Assembly (NCBI RefSeq): GCF_048771995.1
Contig: NC_133028.1
Location: forward strand, 1,394,001 to 1,458,000
DNA: 64,000 nucleotides
Origin: Taeniopygia guttata
Taxonomy: Eukaryota > Chordata > Aves > Passeriformes > Estrildidae
Direction: 5' to 3'
This document shows, one piece after another, positions 9,928-21,235 of the stretch. The position numbers were made by a program, and so were the translations under genes. The number at the start of each line of letters is the position of its first letter. Position 1 is the stretch's first letter. Under the pieces are notes generated by a model, which was not told the DNA's origin, made no database searches, and was given only the letters and a program-made list of their open reading frames with translations.

Positions 9928-12052
9928 TGCGGGAAACACCTGAACATTGGGAATACAGGAAAATCCATCGGAGAAGCTCCCTGGGCAGGGCTGGAATATT
10001 CATCTCCAGGCAGGACAGCAATTCCCAGCTCCCAGCACAGCTCAGCAAGGAATGGCCATTCCCAATCCGGGGAGGGCTTGGAGCTTAAATTTAGCCCTGG
10101 ATCCAACCTCTCCGGAATGAACACATTCCTTAAAAAAGCCAGCCTGTTCCCGTGGAATATTTCGGGTTTACCACACGGCTTCTGGAAGCCGTGGCTGCTG
10201 ACTCATCCCGAAAAGATTCCCACTTCCATCATTTTTCAGGGCACTTGGGTCACTTTGACTCAAACGTGAGTCTTCTCCACAGCCTTAAATCCCTCTGGGA
10301 TTGGGAATGTCAACAACAACACGGAACGCCTGGGATTGATTTTGCCTTTGGAATCATGCGGGATCTGTGGCGGGATTTCAGTTGGAAAAGCTCCGGTTTC
10401 CTTTCCCTCCCTGCCTGACTCACTGCTCCGTCCCTCCTGACCTTCTCCATGTGCAACCAGCCCAGTGCCACCAAAAAAGCAGCTGGAATTCCAAGTTTTC
10501 CATGGGGGGGGCGGGAGGAGCTCCTGGAGATGCACAAACCATCCCGGAGAAAGATGAGGATGAGCAACGATCCTAAAAAAAAGGTGATGGATTCTGATTT
10601 AATTCTGTTCCCATAGAATGAAAGGAAAAGAAAATTAGACCTCACTCCACAGCGCAGGCACGGTGGAAAATCTGGGAAGGATTTTTTTCCCGATTCATTC
10701 CTGAAGTTTTTATTCCTTGATCCCTCTTTGATGGATTAAAAAAAAATTTAAAAAAAAAAAGGGAAAAGGGGCGGAATTAAAAGGTCATTTGGAAATGGGA
10801 ATTGTCAGGGACAGGGATCAGGGATGATCCCCACAGATATCTCCCATTTCCAGCAGCAAATTCCTGATCCTATAAATTATCCCTATTTCTGCTTCTTCCC
10901 TCTGCCCCCTTCCAAATCCGTGGTGGAAAAACAGCACCTACACCATTCCTGGGGATTTTTGGGGATGAAACAGGGTGGTTTCATTTAATGCCGTGTCTTT
11001 CCCAGAGCTGCTTCCCAAATGGGGTTAAAATTCCACGTGGAGAGCGGGATGAATGGGAATGAGGGGGGAAGGGATAGTGGGGAGTGCTGCTCTTCCCAAA
11101 GGAGATAAGGCATGGAAAAAGACCCTGGGCCAGATGTTGGGAATATCAGGAATGAAGGATTCCTGCAGGAAGGAGAACTGGAACATCCTTAGGGGAAAAA
11201 AAACCAAAAAAAACCCAAAAAACCAGAAACACAACAGGAGAGGATTAAGGAATGATTGACAAAGGAATGAGTGGGAGATTCCAGAGGGATGGGAAAAGGA
11301 CCTGGACACTTGTGCTTATCCCTGGAATTCCTCTGTGCGAGGAGTTATGGAATTACCTTAAACTTGAAGTTTTAGAGGCAGTCCAAGAATTCCATCCTCA
11401 GGAACCTGTGGAGCAGCTCCAGGATCCAAAGGGAACAAACCTAACACCTGTGCCAACAGTTTTTCCTTGAAAATCCATTTAAATCCCAAGTTTCACCTGC
11501 TCTGGAAGCAAGGTTTGGAGGGAATGATTATTTCCTCCTGTTTTTCCCAACATTCCCTGCAATCCAGCCATGGGAATGTGCTTTTCCTTAAATGATGGGA
11601 ATATCCACCCAGCTTTAGGGATCCTTTTCTCCCTGGATCCTGCTCTGCTTCCTCACATCCCACTCCATGAATTCCCACAGGGAAAAGCACTTCAAACAAT
11701 AGCCATTGTGGAATCCACTTGGAATCCAAAAAATAAGGAGATTGTGCCCTCATATGGCGAAAGGAGTGATGGAATTTTTTGGGAAGAGATGAGGTTTTCC
11801 AGGTCAGGAATCGCTTACGCTCATCCCTGTGTTTCCCTCAGTGATTAAACATTCCGAGATTTATCTTCCTTCCATCATCCCGGGATTTAACCCTCCTTGG
11901 GATGGTTGGGAAAGCTTCAAGGAGCCCCTTGAGGGATAAATAAATAAATTAATGAGCTGGGATGGAGCGGGAAGGATGGAAAGGTTGGAATTAACTCGGA
12001 GTTGGATGGGCTGGGGTTTGTTCCCACCAAAGGAGGCCTGGGCAGGGCTAAA
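9928..12052. other. Unique non-coding stretch with palindromes and AP-1-like motifs
   Basis: No gene recognised. The 10165-10425 part is described separately as a candidate regulatory patch. An A-rich tract lies at 10738-10762 and a second A-rich run at 11198-11232. The remainder is short-word low-complexity DNA. Confidence 0.5.
10174..10422. promoter_or_regulatory. Candidate regulatory patch: two dyads and three TGACTCA sites
   Basis: A perfect 9-bp inverted repeat with a 2-nt centre lies at 10174-10193 (CACGGCTTC, TG, GAAGCCGTG). A 6-bp inverted repeat with a 4-nt loop lies at 10257-10272 (GACTCA, AACG, TGAGTC). TGACTCA occurs at 10199-10205, 10256-10262 and 10416-10422. The first is within TGCTGACTCAT, which matches the NF-E2/MAF-type extended AP-1 consensus. 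Function is inference from motif knowledge only. Confidence 0.35.
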
Positions 12053-12590
12053 ATCCTGGGAAGTGTCCAAGGCCAGGTTGGACATTGGGGCTTGGATCCA
12101 CCTGGGATGGTGGGAGGTGTCCCTGAACATGGATGGGAAGGAATTAGATGGGATTTAAGGTCCCTTTCCATCCAAACCATTCCAGGATTCTGGAGCCCCT
12201 CTGTTTTGGAGCCAGGCTGGGAGAGCTGGGAATGTTCTCCTGGAGAATGGAAAATTCCAGGGAATGCTCAGAGTCCCTGGAGGGGCTCCAGGAGAGCTGG
12301 AGAGGGACTGGGGACAAGGGACAGAGGGACAGGAGCCAGGGAATGGCTCCCACTGGGAAAGGGGAGCTTGGGCTGGGATCTTGGCAAGGAATTCCTGGCT
12401 GGGCTGGAATTCCCAGATTTGCTGTGGCTGCCCCTGGATCCCTGGGAATATCCAAGGCCAGGTTGGACACCGGGGCTTGGATCCACCTGGGATGGTGGGA
12501 GGGTTCCTGCCCATGGAACAGGGTGGGATTGGGATGAACTTTAAGGTTCCTTCCCACCCAAAGCATTCCATAATTCCATGATTCCGTGAA
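12053..12590 (+). mobile_element. Composite CR1 dimer (plus)
   Basis: Unit A (12053-12191) begins ATCCTGGGAAGTGTCCAAGG and runs through the CR1 tail to AACCATTCCAGGATTCTGG. Unit B follows without a gap (GAGCCCCTCTG, GGCTGGGAGAGCTGGGAATG) and has the complete conserved body and a full tail ending AATTCCATGATTCCGTGAA. From the junction word at 12182 to the homologous tail word near 12569 is about 387 bp, which estimates the monomer. The body is the short subtype. Confidence 0.9.
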
Positions 12591-14035
12591 CTCAAATAAT
12601 CTTTTACACATACCTCCATATAATTGTGATTCCATGTGATTTGATTTAGGAGGAACCTCAACTGGAATTAAGGTTCAGATCAGAGCTGTTTATTCCAGAT
12701 CTTGGAAAGCTGAGGAAAGCCAGGAAAACAGGATTCAAAGCTGGGATAATGGGATTCAAACCCATGGAATTCATCTCCAAAGGGAGAAACCACTTCTTGT
12801 TCCTGTTGGCACCAGGTGGATAAAGAATTCCTGCTTTTAATCCCAGAAAAACTTGAAGGATTTAGGGATAAGGATTCTCTTCAAAGGATTTTCCCAGGAT
12901 TTTTATGGATATGCCAGGTGGAAACCTGTCAGGAATTCCTGAGCTGTCCCTGAACTTGTGTCCAAAGGGAAAGGGATGAGGAAATCCCTTCCAGCCCCAC
13001 ATTCCTTGGATTTTATATTCCTGCAGATTTCCTGCTCTTCCACTGCCAGGTCCCAGGAACAGCCCCCTCTTTCCCAGGGATTTTTTACCATCCTCTGGAA
13101 CTTCAGGAAAGAATCCAACTTCCCTAGGGACACATCCCTGGTGGAATTCACCTTATCCCACCTGGATCATTCCTGAAGTTCTCTCCTTCTCCATCTCCCT
13201 CTGGCATCTGGGAAGATTCCAAAGGGGATCAGGGCAGTGGTGGAATTCCATCCATAAAATCCTTCTTTTCCAGCTTTCACGGCAGCCTGACCTTGCCAGG
13301 GAATCTCTTTGGAATGTCGGGAGCGGAGAATTTATTAAGGACATTTGCCCCAGCCGCATCCGGATGTTTCCATTTTAATTCATCCCTGTTTTCTTGATCC
13401 AAAGGAATTCTTTCCCTCCACTTGACTCACAAGGAAAGTTTCTTAATATCCACCATGGGATCAGGAAATGCGGGAAGTGACAAATTCCTATGGACTGAAA
13501 GGACCTTGGAAAAAGAGTGCTGGCTTGGGAAAATCGGCTTTTTTCCAGCAAATTCCATGAAAATTTGTTCCTGCTGCTGCTGCAGTTTGTGAGTATAAAA
13601 TCCAGGATTTCCAGCTTGTGATCCAGGTGATCCCAAGGGTCCATCAGTGACTTCTGTGGGATGTAAAAAATTCCTAATTTAGGAGATTTATGGAAAGGCT
13701 CCTCTGTCCCACTCCCTGCTCTGATGGGGCCATCCCAAGATTTTGTCCAGATGGATCTGGAATATTCCCAGTGAGGAGACACCACAGCGTCTTCTCCAGC
13801 ATCTATTCCATGGATTTCTTCTTCCTGTCCAGGTGGGACTTTCTGGGATCAGTTCCTGCCCATTCCTTGTGTCCTGTGGAGCAGATCCTGGTCCATGGTC
13901 CAACGCTTTCCTTTTGGATCCCAACAGGGATGAGCGTTCCTCTTCCCTGGAAAAACTGATTTGAGATCAAAAAGCCTCTAAACCTCCTCAGAAATATTTT
14001 CCCTCCTTTTCCCCCATCCTAGAAAATCAGAGAGC
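12591..14035. other. Unique non-coding stretch
   Basis: No gene or transposon recognised. One TGACTCA word lies near 13425. Open frames of 70-136 codons overlap antisense to each other and have no family signature. Confidence 0.5.
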
Positions 14036-14085
14036 CATGGAATTATGGAATGGTTGGGTTGGGAGGGACCTGGAATTTTCCCCAG
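14036..14085 (-). mobile_element. CR1 LINE 3' tail remnant (minus)
   Basis: CATGGAATTATGGAATGGTT followed by GGGTTGGGAGGGACCT is the antisense terminal 40-50 bp of CR1. Nothing more of the element is recognisable. Confidence 0.7.
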
Positions 14086-14317
14086 TTTCGTCACTCCAAA
14101 GTTTTTCTTCTCCCGGCTGAACAATCCTGATGAATCCTGGGAATTTTTTTCTTGTTGTGGCGTGATTTGATTCCCAAAATTCCGCCCCCCGATTCCATAG
14201 GGTTTTATTCCAGACTGGGAATCCTGATCCCTGTGGCATTGTGACCGCCTGGCCCCAAAAAAAGAGGTTTAAAAATAATCCCGAAAATTCTCTTAGTAGA
14301 GAGCAAAGAACTTTTTT

Positions 14318-15470
14318 GGTACTGGTTTGTACTGGTTTGTACTGGTTTGTACTGGTTGTAGTGGGTTGTACTGGTTTGTACTGGTTTGTACTGGTTGTAG
14401 TGGGTTGTACTGGTTTGTACTGGTTTGTACTGGTTGTAGTGGGTTGTACTGGTTTGTACTGGTTTGTACTGGTTGTAGTAGGTTGTACTGGTTTGTACTG
14501 GTTTGTACTGGTTTTTACTGGTTGATACTAATTTTTACTGGGTTTTACTGGGTTTTATTGGTTTGTACTGGGTTTTATTGGTTTGTACTGGTTTTTACTG
14601 CTTTGTACTGGATTTTACTGGTTTGTACTGGGCTTTTCTAGTTTGTACTGGTTTGTACTGGGTTTTTCTAGTTTGTACTGGGTTTTGCTGGTTTATACTG
14701 GTTTTTACTGGTTGTAGTGGGTTGTACTGGTTTGTACTGGGTTTTACTGGTTGATACAAATTTTTACTGGGTTTTACTGGGTTTTATTGGTTTGTACTGG
14801 TTTTACTGCTTTCTACTGGGTTTTACTGGTTTGTACTGGGTTTTTCTAGTTTGTACTGGTTTGTACTGGTTTGTACTGGTTTATACTGGTTTGTACTGGG
14901 TTTTGCTGGTTTGTACTGGTTGCAGTGGGTTGTACTGGTTTGTACTGGTTTGTACTGGGTTTTACTGGTTGATACTAATTTTTACTGGGTTTTACTGGGT
15001 TTTATTGGTTTGTACTGGGTTTTACTGGTTGATAATCATTTTTACTGGGTTTTACTGGGTTTTTCTAGTTTGTACTGGTTTGTACTGGTTTATACTGGTT
15101 TCTACTGGGTTTTGCTGGTTTGTGCTGGTTTTTACTGGGTTTTACTGGGTTTTATTGGTTTGTACTGGGTTTTACTGGTTTGTACTGGTTTATACTGGTT
15201 TGTACTGGGTTTTGCTGGTTTGTACTGGTTTGTACTGGTTGCAGTGGGTTGTACTGGTTTGTACTGGTTTGTACTGGGCTTTACTGGTTGATACTAATTT
15301 TTACTGGGTTTTACTGGGTTTTATTGGCTTGTACTGGGTTTTACTGCTTTCTACTGGGTTTTTCTAGTTTGTACTGGTTTGTACTGGTTTATACTGGTTT
15401 GTACTGGGTTTTGCTGGTTTGTGCTGGTTTTTACTGGTTTTTACCGGTTTGTGCTGGGCTCTGCTGGTGG
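14318..15470. repeat. TGTACTGGTT-family minisatellite with higher-order structure
   Basis: About 1.15 kb of 10-11 bp units (TTTGTACTGG, TTTTACTGGG and variants). The first part (14352-14490) is a 35-bp higher-order unit in which one GTTGTAGTGG variant is followed by three GT(T)TGTACTGG copies. Further on, blocks containing the variant GTTGATAC(T/A)A recur at about 14521, 14750, 14969 and 15279 (with a near variant at 15029), giving a 220-250 bp super-period. Plus-strand frames lack stops and yield YWFVLVCTGL-type peptides, which are repeat artefacts. Confidence 0.95.
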
Positions 15471-16318
15471 TTTTTCCTCTGGTGGTGACTCCAAGAATCC
15501 TTGGATAAATATCCCATTATCCCAGTCGCTGGATGCTCCTTGTAGAGAGAGCTGGAACAAAAGACTGAAAATTTGGGAATGAGGAGAATGGTGGGAAAAA
15601 ATTCCCGATTTGGCCTGTCCCAACGACATTCCCAATGTGCTTCACAACAGGGCGACTCCATGGGGATTCCAAGGAAATATCCCGTGGGGATACAATGGAT
15701 GGTGTTGGAGTTTTGGGAGTTGATCCATAAAAAGCCAGAGCCAAAATTCCAGGATTCAGGGAGCTCCTAAATCCCTTTCCAATGGAATTTCCTTTCCTTT
15801 TTCCTATGTCTATGGATGAGGAGTAGTCAGGGTGGAAAGAAAGTTCTCCAAGTCTCCCGAAAATTCCTGCTTTTTCTTTGGAGGAGCTCAGGGAGGCCCA
15901 GTGGGATGGATGTTGTCCCAAAAACTGCTGAGAATGGTGCCAGCATCCAGGAAAAAGATGGAATGACAGAAATCCTTGGGATGCTGCACTCTCCACATTA
16001 AACCCACATGAAAAGCAGGATCCAAGCGGTTTTTTTCCAAGAGGGAAATTCCAGAAGAGAAACGGAATCTCCGGAGCTGACATCACTCTCCATCCGGATT
16101 TATTTATCCGTCCCAACTCCAGCCTGACGAATTCCATGGAATCAGGGCTTCCCAAATTTACAGGAGTATCCGGATGGATCCCATGGTTTGGAGCAGATCC
16201 GTGTTGGGATTTAACAGAATTTAGGGAAGCACAGCCACCTCCAACCCTCTGGAATTCTCCTCCAGCCTTTGCCTGCCACAAAATCTGTGAAGCCTTGAGC
16301 TCCTTGTATTTTAAATCC
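15471..16318. other. Unique non-coding stretch
   Basis: No gene recognised. The minus-strand open frame 15517-16347 (276 codons) has no recognisable domain and no supporting splice or start context. Confidence 0.5.
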
Positions 16319-16335
16319 TTTTTTTTTTTTTTTTT
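16319..16335. repeat. Poly-T run
   Basis: An uninterrupted run of about 17 T. It is preceded by TTTTAAATCC and followed by AATTCCC. It could be the poly(A) tail of an unrecognised minus-strand retrocopy, but no source sequence is identifiable beside it. Confidence 0.8.
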
Positions 16336-16336
16336 A

Positions 16337-17756
16337 ATTCCCAGCATTTATGATTTTCCAGGCTTTATCCCACATTTTTCCAGCATCTCTTCCTTGGAGT
16401 TTTCCTCAGGTAAGAAAAAAAATTCCCAGGCCACATTTCCCAGACATTCCCGTTTTTAGGGATTTAGGGAGGAGCCAAGAAATGCAGTTTTTTGTAGTGC
16501 AGGAAAAAACTTTGGAAATAGATTTGGTTCTAACCCCAGGAAATACCTGGAAAACTTGGGAACAGCCTAAATTTGGATTAGGGACAGGGTTTAGTGCTGG
16601 CATTGGAAATGCTGGAATAGCTGTTGGAAAGGGAAAAAAAAGGAGTGGAAGAAAATGGGAATGGGAGAAATAATTCCAAAGGTTTTGGGATGAAGCACTG
16701 GTAGAGAAGGAATATTCCTGCTAAAGGAATCTCCACACTTGGAAAAGTGGGGAAAAGGCCAAGGATCACACCATGGAACAAGAACTTTCCTCGGAGAATA
16801 TCCGTGTGGATGGCATGGAGGGATGGGGATTTTCCTTGGAAAATGGCTGGGTTTCCTTGGGAAATGATTTTGTTCCCTTGGAAAATGGCTGGGTTTCCCA
16901 TCGGAAAAATGGGAATAGTGTGGATGCTCTCTGGATATCCCAGGAGACGCAGCATCCACACAATCCTGGGATGTGCAGGATTGACACAGGTGGATATTCC
17001 CTTTCCTAGGAAAAATGGGAATGTTCTTGGAGACAGGGAAAGAGGGAATTGCCAAGTATCGATCAGGAATTCCCACATTTTCCACTGAAATTGGTGCTAA
17101 TAAATAAATTCCAGAATAAACGGAATAAACAGAATAATTTCCTTCCACCAGTAAAGGAGAATATTCCCGTGGTTTTCTCCTGGTTGGGAATGTTGGTGAT
17201 GGATCGGAGGTGACAGGTCACCCCCTAATGACCTCCTCTCCCATGGCTTTCCCAAATCCATCTTTTCCGCGGGAACAACTTCTGGGCCAGTGCTCCTTGA
17301 ACTTCAGGAATTCCTGAAGGAATTCCTCGCCAGGACACGGAATTAAATTAAATTGGGACCATGCTGGGATCCTGCCTAATCCCATCTCCCGGAGGGAAAA
17401 ATTCATCCCAAACCACATTCCCGTGGAGCTGGGAGAGGTTAAATTCCCATTTTCCACCTCCACAGCTGGCTCCAGGAGCGGGATTCAGAGCGCTCTCGGA
17501 ATGATCCCAAATCCTTGCACATTGTGAAGCCACCCCTGCGTAACCCTTGGGGACCCCCGTGGGGACATTCCCGGCCATCCGTCGGGATGAGCACGGAATT
17601 CCGGGAGCTGGAGGTCAGGGGCGGTTCAGGATCCATCCAGGGATGTCCCATTGTCCCATTCCTGGTTTTCTCACTTCCCTGCTCACCTGGGATGTATTGG
17701 AGCAAATGATGCTGGAGGAGTTTTGAACCCTCATTTTCCAGACTGGAATGCCGAGG
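16337..17756. other. Unique non-coding stretch with a local 30-40 bp duplication and CpG patch
   Basis: At 16835-16906 the segment TTGGAAAATGGCTGGGTTTCC is duplicated about 40 bp apart. Around 17470-17600 the sequence is less wordy and CpG-bearing (GCGTAACCC, CCATCCGTCGGGATGAGC), possibly conserved, but it is not recognisable as an exon. The rest is low-complexity. Confidence 0.45.
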
Positions 17757-18455
17757 GAAAAGAGGGAAAAGGGAGGGAAAAGAGGGGGGAAAAGGGAGCA
17801 AAAGGGGAAAGGGGAGAACAAGGAAAATAAGGGAAAATAGGGAGGAAAAAGGAAAAAAGAGGAGGAAGGAGAAAAAGGAAGAAAAAAGGGAGAGGGGAAA
17901 GGAAAATAAGGGGGAAAGGAAAAGGGGACAACAGGAGAAAATATGGAATAAAGGGGGGAAAAGGGACAAAGCGGGGGAATAAAAATGGGGAAAAAAGGGG
18001 GAGAAAAGGGGAGGGAAAGGGATAATAAGGGAGGGAAGGAAAAAAGAGGAAAAGGAAGGAAAAGGCGGGAAGGAGGAGAAAAAGTGGGGAGGAATGAGGA
18101 GAAAAAGGGAAAATAAGAGGGGGGAGGAAAAAATGGGAAAAGGGGGAAAATACAGAAGAATTGGGCGAAAGGAATAAGGGGGGAAAAGAAAAAAGGGAAA
18201 AATGGGGAAAGGGAGGAAAAAAGGGGGAAAGGAGGAGAAAAAAGGAGGGAAATGAGGAGGGGAGAAAAGGGAAAACTAAAGGAAGATAAGGGGGGAAAGG
18301 AGATAAGGGAAAAATGTGAAAAATATGGAAGAAAGGGGGGAAAGGAAGAAAAGGGGAAGAGGTAAAAGAAAAAAGGGGGAAAAGGGGAAAAATGAAAAAG
18401 GAAAAAGAAGGGGGAAAGGGAAAAGAAGGAGGAAGAAAAGAGAGGGGAGAGAAGA
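17757..18455. repeat. 700-bp polypurine tract (GGGGAAAA-like)
   Basis: The plus strand is nearly all A and G, in irregular GGGAAAAG, GGAGGAAAA and AAGGGGGGAAA words with only scattered pyrimidines. Many GGG and GGGG runs are close enough for G-quadruplexes, and the strand asymmetry favours triplex or slipped structures. The antisense frame 17731-18612 gives an F/P/S/L-rich peptide of 293 codons and is not a gene. Confidence 0.93.
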
Positions 18456-18780
18456 GCTGGAATAAAGGGTCAAAGAAATGGGAATGGGAATTCCACTCCT
18501 TGGGCCAGGCATGGAGATCCTTTTCCATGAGGAAATTTATCCCAGTATCCAACCTAAACCTCCTCTGGAGCAACCTGAAGGTCCTGAACTTCCAGATTCC
18601 GTGGAAGGACAAAATCCCAGAGCTCCAAGGTTTTATCCGTGGACAATGACAACGATCCCGGAATTTTGGGAAACTGAGAACAGAAAATAGGGAAAGCAGG
18701 AGCAGTTTCAGGGGAGGGGCTGGACTCAGAACATGGAATTGTGAAGGACTGAAAGATGGAGCGGGATCCTTGGGAGCAAA
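18456..18780. other. Unique non-coding spacer
   Basis: Nothing recognised between the purine tract and the next CR1. Confidence 0.5.
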
Positions 18781-18966
18781 AAATCATGGAATGGTTGGGT
18801 TGGAATGGATCTGAATTCCATCTAATTCCAGCCCCATCCGTGGGCAGGGACACTTCCCACTACTCCAGGTGGATCCAACCTCACCTTGGACACTTCCAGG
18901 GATCCAGGGGCAGCCATAGCTTCTCTGGGAATTCCAGCCCAGCCAGGAACTCCCTCCCAGGATCTG
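18781..18966 (-). mobile_element. CR1 LINE 3' end (minus)
   Basis: AAATCATGGAATGGTTGGGT, then GGGCAGGGACACTTCCCACT, CCAGGTGGATCCAACCTCAC and CCAGGGGCAGCCATAGCTTC, ending in CCAGGAACTCCCTCCCAGG. It contains the tail and the GGCAGCC segment in antisense and is truncated before the GGAGAGGGACTGGGG region. AGCTTCTC replaces the AGCAAATC of the abundant copies, so it belongs to a slightly different lineage. Confidence 0.87.
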
Positions 18967-19084
18967 ATTTTAGGGAAGGATTGGTGCTGATGCTCTTTCT
19001 CCAAGCAAAAAGTGGGATTTGGGATTTAGCGGGATTATCCCAGATCCCTTCTTTCCAGGACCATGTAATGCACAAATCATTCCC

Positions 19085-19150
19085 AAATCCCAGAATCCCA
19101 GAATGGCTTGGGTTGGGAAAAACCTTTGGGATCAACTCATCCCCAAAAAT
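19085..19150 (-). mobile_element. CR1 LINE 3' tail remnant (minus)
   Basis: AAATCCCAGAATCCCAGAAT followed by GGCTTGGGTTGGGAAAAACC and TTTGGGATCAACTCATCCCC resembles the antisense CR1 3' terminus. The remnant is short and diverged. Confidence 0.5.
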
Positions 19151-19518
19151 CAAACCTCTCCCAGAATTTTCCTGCCTGGAACCTTTCCAGGATTTCCCAT
19201 TAACTCCCAGATTCCCATGGGATTTTTCTCCATGGCGCTTCCCATCCCTTTATTCCCATCCCAACATCGGCCTTTAACTCCAATTCCCGCCTCCCCTTCG
19301 GAGAATTATTCCCAGATGGAATTCTGCTCCCCAATGATGTCACCTCAGAATTCCAGACCCTCCAATCCCTCCCTGCTCCATGATTCCCTCAGCTCCAACA
19401 TTCTCGGTTTGGATTGGGATCCATCCCCTCATTCCCACCTTTCCCATTATCCCAGCCTGGCTTAAACAATTCCAGAGATGAAATTTCTGGAAAAGCTCTG
19501 CCAGGTCCTCCCCACCCT

Positions 19519-19746
19519 CCTAATTATTGGTGATTTGCATATTCTAATTAAGCAGGAGTTAATTAAGGGTTGAGCCAATTAATTTTGAATCAATCCCTGG
19601 GAAAAATAACCCGGAAGATTTGGCATCTCCACACCAAAATGGGATTTTCCATGGATTTTAGGATTGTTGGAGGACTTTAGGATCTATTGAAATAATTCTG
19701 TATTCTTTAATTATAATTAATCATAATTATAATTATTAATTGTAGG
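19519..19746. promoter_or_regulatory. Candidate enhancer-like element: octamer plus TAATTA cluster
   Basis: A perfect POU octamer ATTTGCAT lies at 19533-19540 within a run of TAATTATTGG, CTAATTAAGC, GTTAATTAAGG and CCAATTAATTTTG. Some 120 bp downstream the 12-bp palindrome TAATTATAATTA occurs twice (19708-19719 and 19724-19735), separated by ATCA. TAATTA is the homeodomain core and ATTTGCAT the POU site; a regulatory role is inferred from motif density only. Confidence 0.35.
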
Positions 19747-20879
19747 TATCACACCCCAGACAGCCAATCCTCTCTCCCGGTTTTTCCAGGAGCATGGAAA
19801 AACAGATGGAATTAGGGATTTTTCCAGGATATTCCCAAACTTTGGGTAAATCCTGATTAAACCACAACAATTCCAACTGAAATTAAACTCCCCGGTGTAA
19901 AATTCCACTGAGACCCAGCAGGAAAATCCCATTTTTTGAGGGATTTCTTTGGATTTGGGATGGGAAGAAAATCCTGGAAGTTCATCAAAGGCTCCATTTA
20001 TTTATGGATTTTATAAGATACAAACCAATTAAAAACAGGGATAAAATTCAGGATTTTCCCAGTCTGAAGCCTTGAAGTGGCTTAAATTTGGGTTAAACTT
20101 GGCACCAACAAATCCCAGTCTAGATTAAGGATTCCTGATGGATGCTGGAATAAAAAACAAGGAATTAATAAATTCAGGAATACAAAATTGTCCCTTTTCT
20201 TGGAATTTTTCCTCCTGATCGGCATGGAAGGAATTTCATTATTAATTTATGAATTTTGCTTCCCAAAAAAACCACAGAAAAATTTGTTAACAGGGAGTGG
20301 AATGTGCTAAAATTCCAGGAAAAACCAGGATTGGGCCTTTCTGCTGGCAGGGATTAGTGGGAAAGGGAATTCTCTTGGAATTGACTTCATGCCAAGGAGT
20401 TCAGGACCTTTTTATCCACCTCATTGGATTATCCACGGGAAGTTTTCCGGCTCATTAATTCCATTCAGGAGGTCAAATGGGATTTGTGGCAACTTTAACC
20501 TCCCTCAACCCGGAAATTTCAGGCACCAGGCACCGGAGATCTGTGGGATTTTGAGATGGTCCCTGTGAAGTTTTGGGGGCAAAAAAATCCTATTTTTCAT
20601 TGAAAAATTCCCAATTTTTATTAGTTTTATCCCTGGAGTTGTCACTGGGTGTTTTCCTGCATTTTTAGGGAAATTTGAGGACTCGGAGTGATTCCTGGGA
20701 TCTCTGATGGGAATTTTTCCAGCATTGGGATTATCAGGAGCATGGGAAGCATGGCTGAGAAACAGGGAAAAGCCTTGGGATGAACGGTGGGAGCGGAAAA
20801 TTTGGAAAAGAAGTAAATCAAAGGAGTAGGAGATGCCCTTAAATGGGATTGAATTTATTAATTAATGTCCTTCATTAAT

Positions 20880-20893
20880 GACAATTAATTGTC
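20880..20893. other. Perfect 14-bp palindrome
   Basis: GACAATTAATTGTC is self-complementary and lies directly after a second palindrome, CATTAATG (20873-20880). It is AT-rich, so chance occurrence is plausible. Confidence 0.5.
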
Positions 20894-20924
20894 CTGAAGA
20901 TTAAAGCTTCACTTGCACCTCCTG

Positions 20925-21235
20925 CCATGGGCAGGGACAGTTCCCACCATCCCAGGTGGATCCAACCTGGCCTTGGACATTCCCAGGGATCCATTGGCAG
21001 CCACAGCAAATCTGGGAATTCCAGCCCAGCCAGGAATTCCTTGCCAAGATCCCAGCCCAAGCTCCCCTTTCCCAGTGGGAGCCATTCCCTGGCTCCTGTC
21101 CCTCTGTCCCTTGTCCCCAGTCCCTCTCCAGCTCTCCCGGAGCCCCTCCAGGGACTCTGAGCATTCCCTGGAATTTTCCCTTCTCCAGGGGAACATTCCC
21201 AGCTCTCCCATCTTGGCTCCATGGCACAGGATCTC
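20925..21235 (-). mobile_element. CR1 LINE 3' body (minus), short subtype
   Basis: Antisense order: CCATGGGCAGGGACAGTTCC, CCAACCTGGCCTTGGACATT, GGCAGCCACAGCAAATCTGG, CAGGAATTCCTTGCCAAGAT and CTTGTCCCCAGTCCCTCTCC, to CATTCCCAGCTCTCCCATC and TTGGCTCCATGGCACAGG. The extreme 3' tail is lost. The 5' end continues past the usual junction word without a tail-to-body join, so this copy is monomeric. Confidence 0.9.

Larger units (their letters stand above)
18967..20924. other. Unique non-coding stretch with AT-rich homeodomain-like islands
   Basis: No gene recognised. A CR1 tail remnant lies at 19085-19150 and two motif-rich AT islands at 19519-19590 and 19706-19746 (listed separately). At 20873-20893 overlapping palindromes CATTAATG and GACAATTAATTGTC occur. 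Confidence 0.5.

Noticed and set aside
14717..15367. 216-codon hydrophobic plus frame that looks like a membrane protein
   Set aside because: It is the TGTACTGG minisatellite read without stops. The 10-bp unit cycles frames to give the same YWFVLVCTGL motif in each.
17731..18612. 293-codon F/P/S/L-rich minus frame
   Set aside because: Antisense of a polypurine tract; composition artefact.
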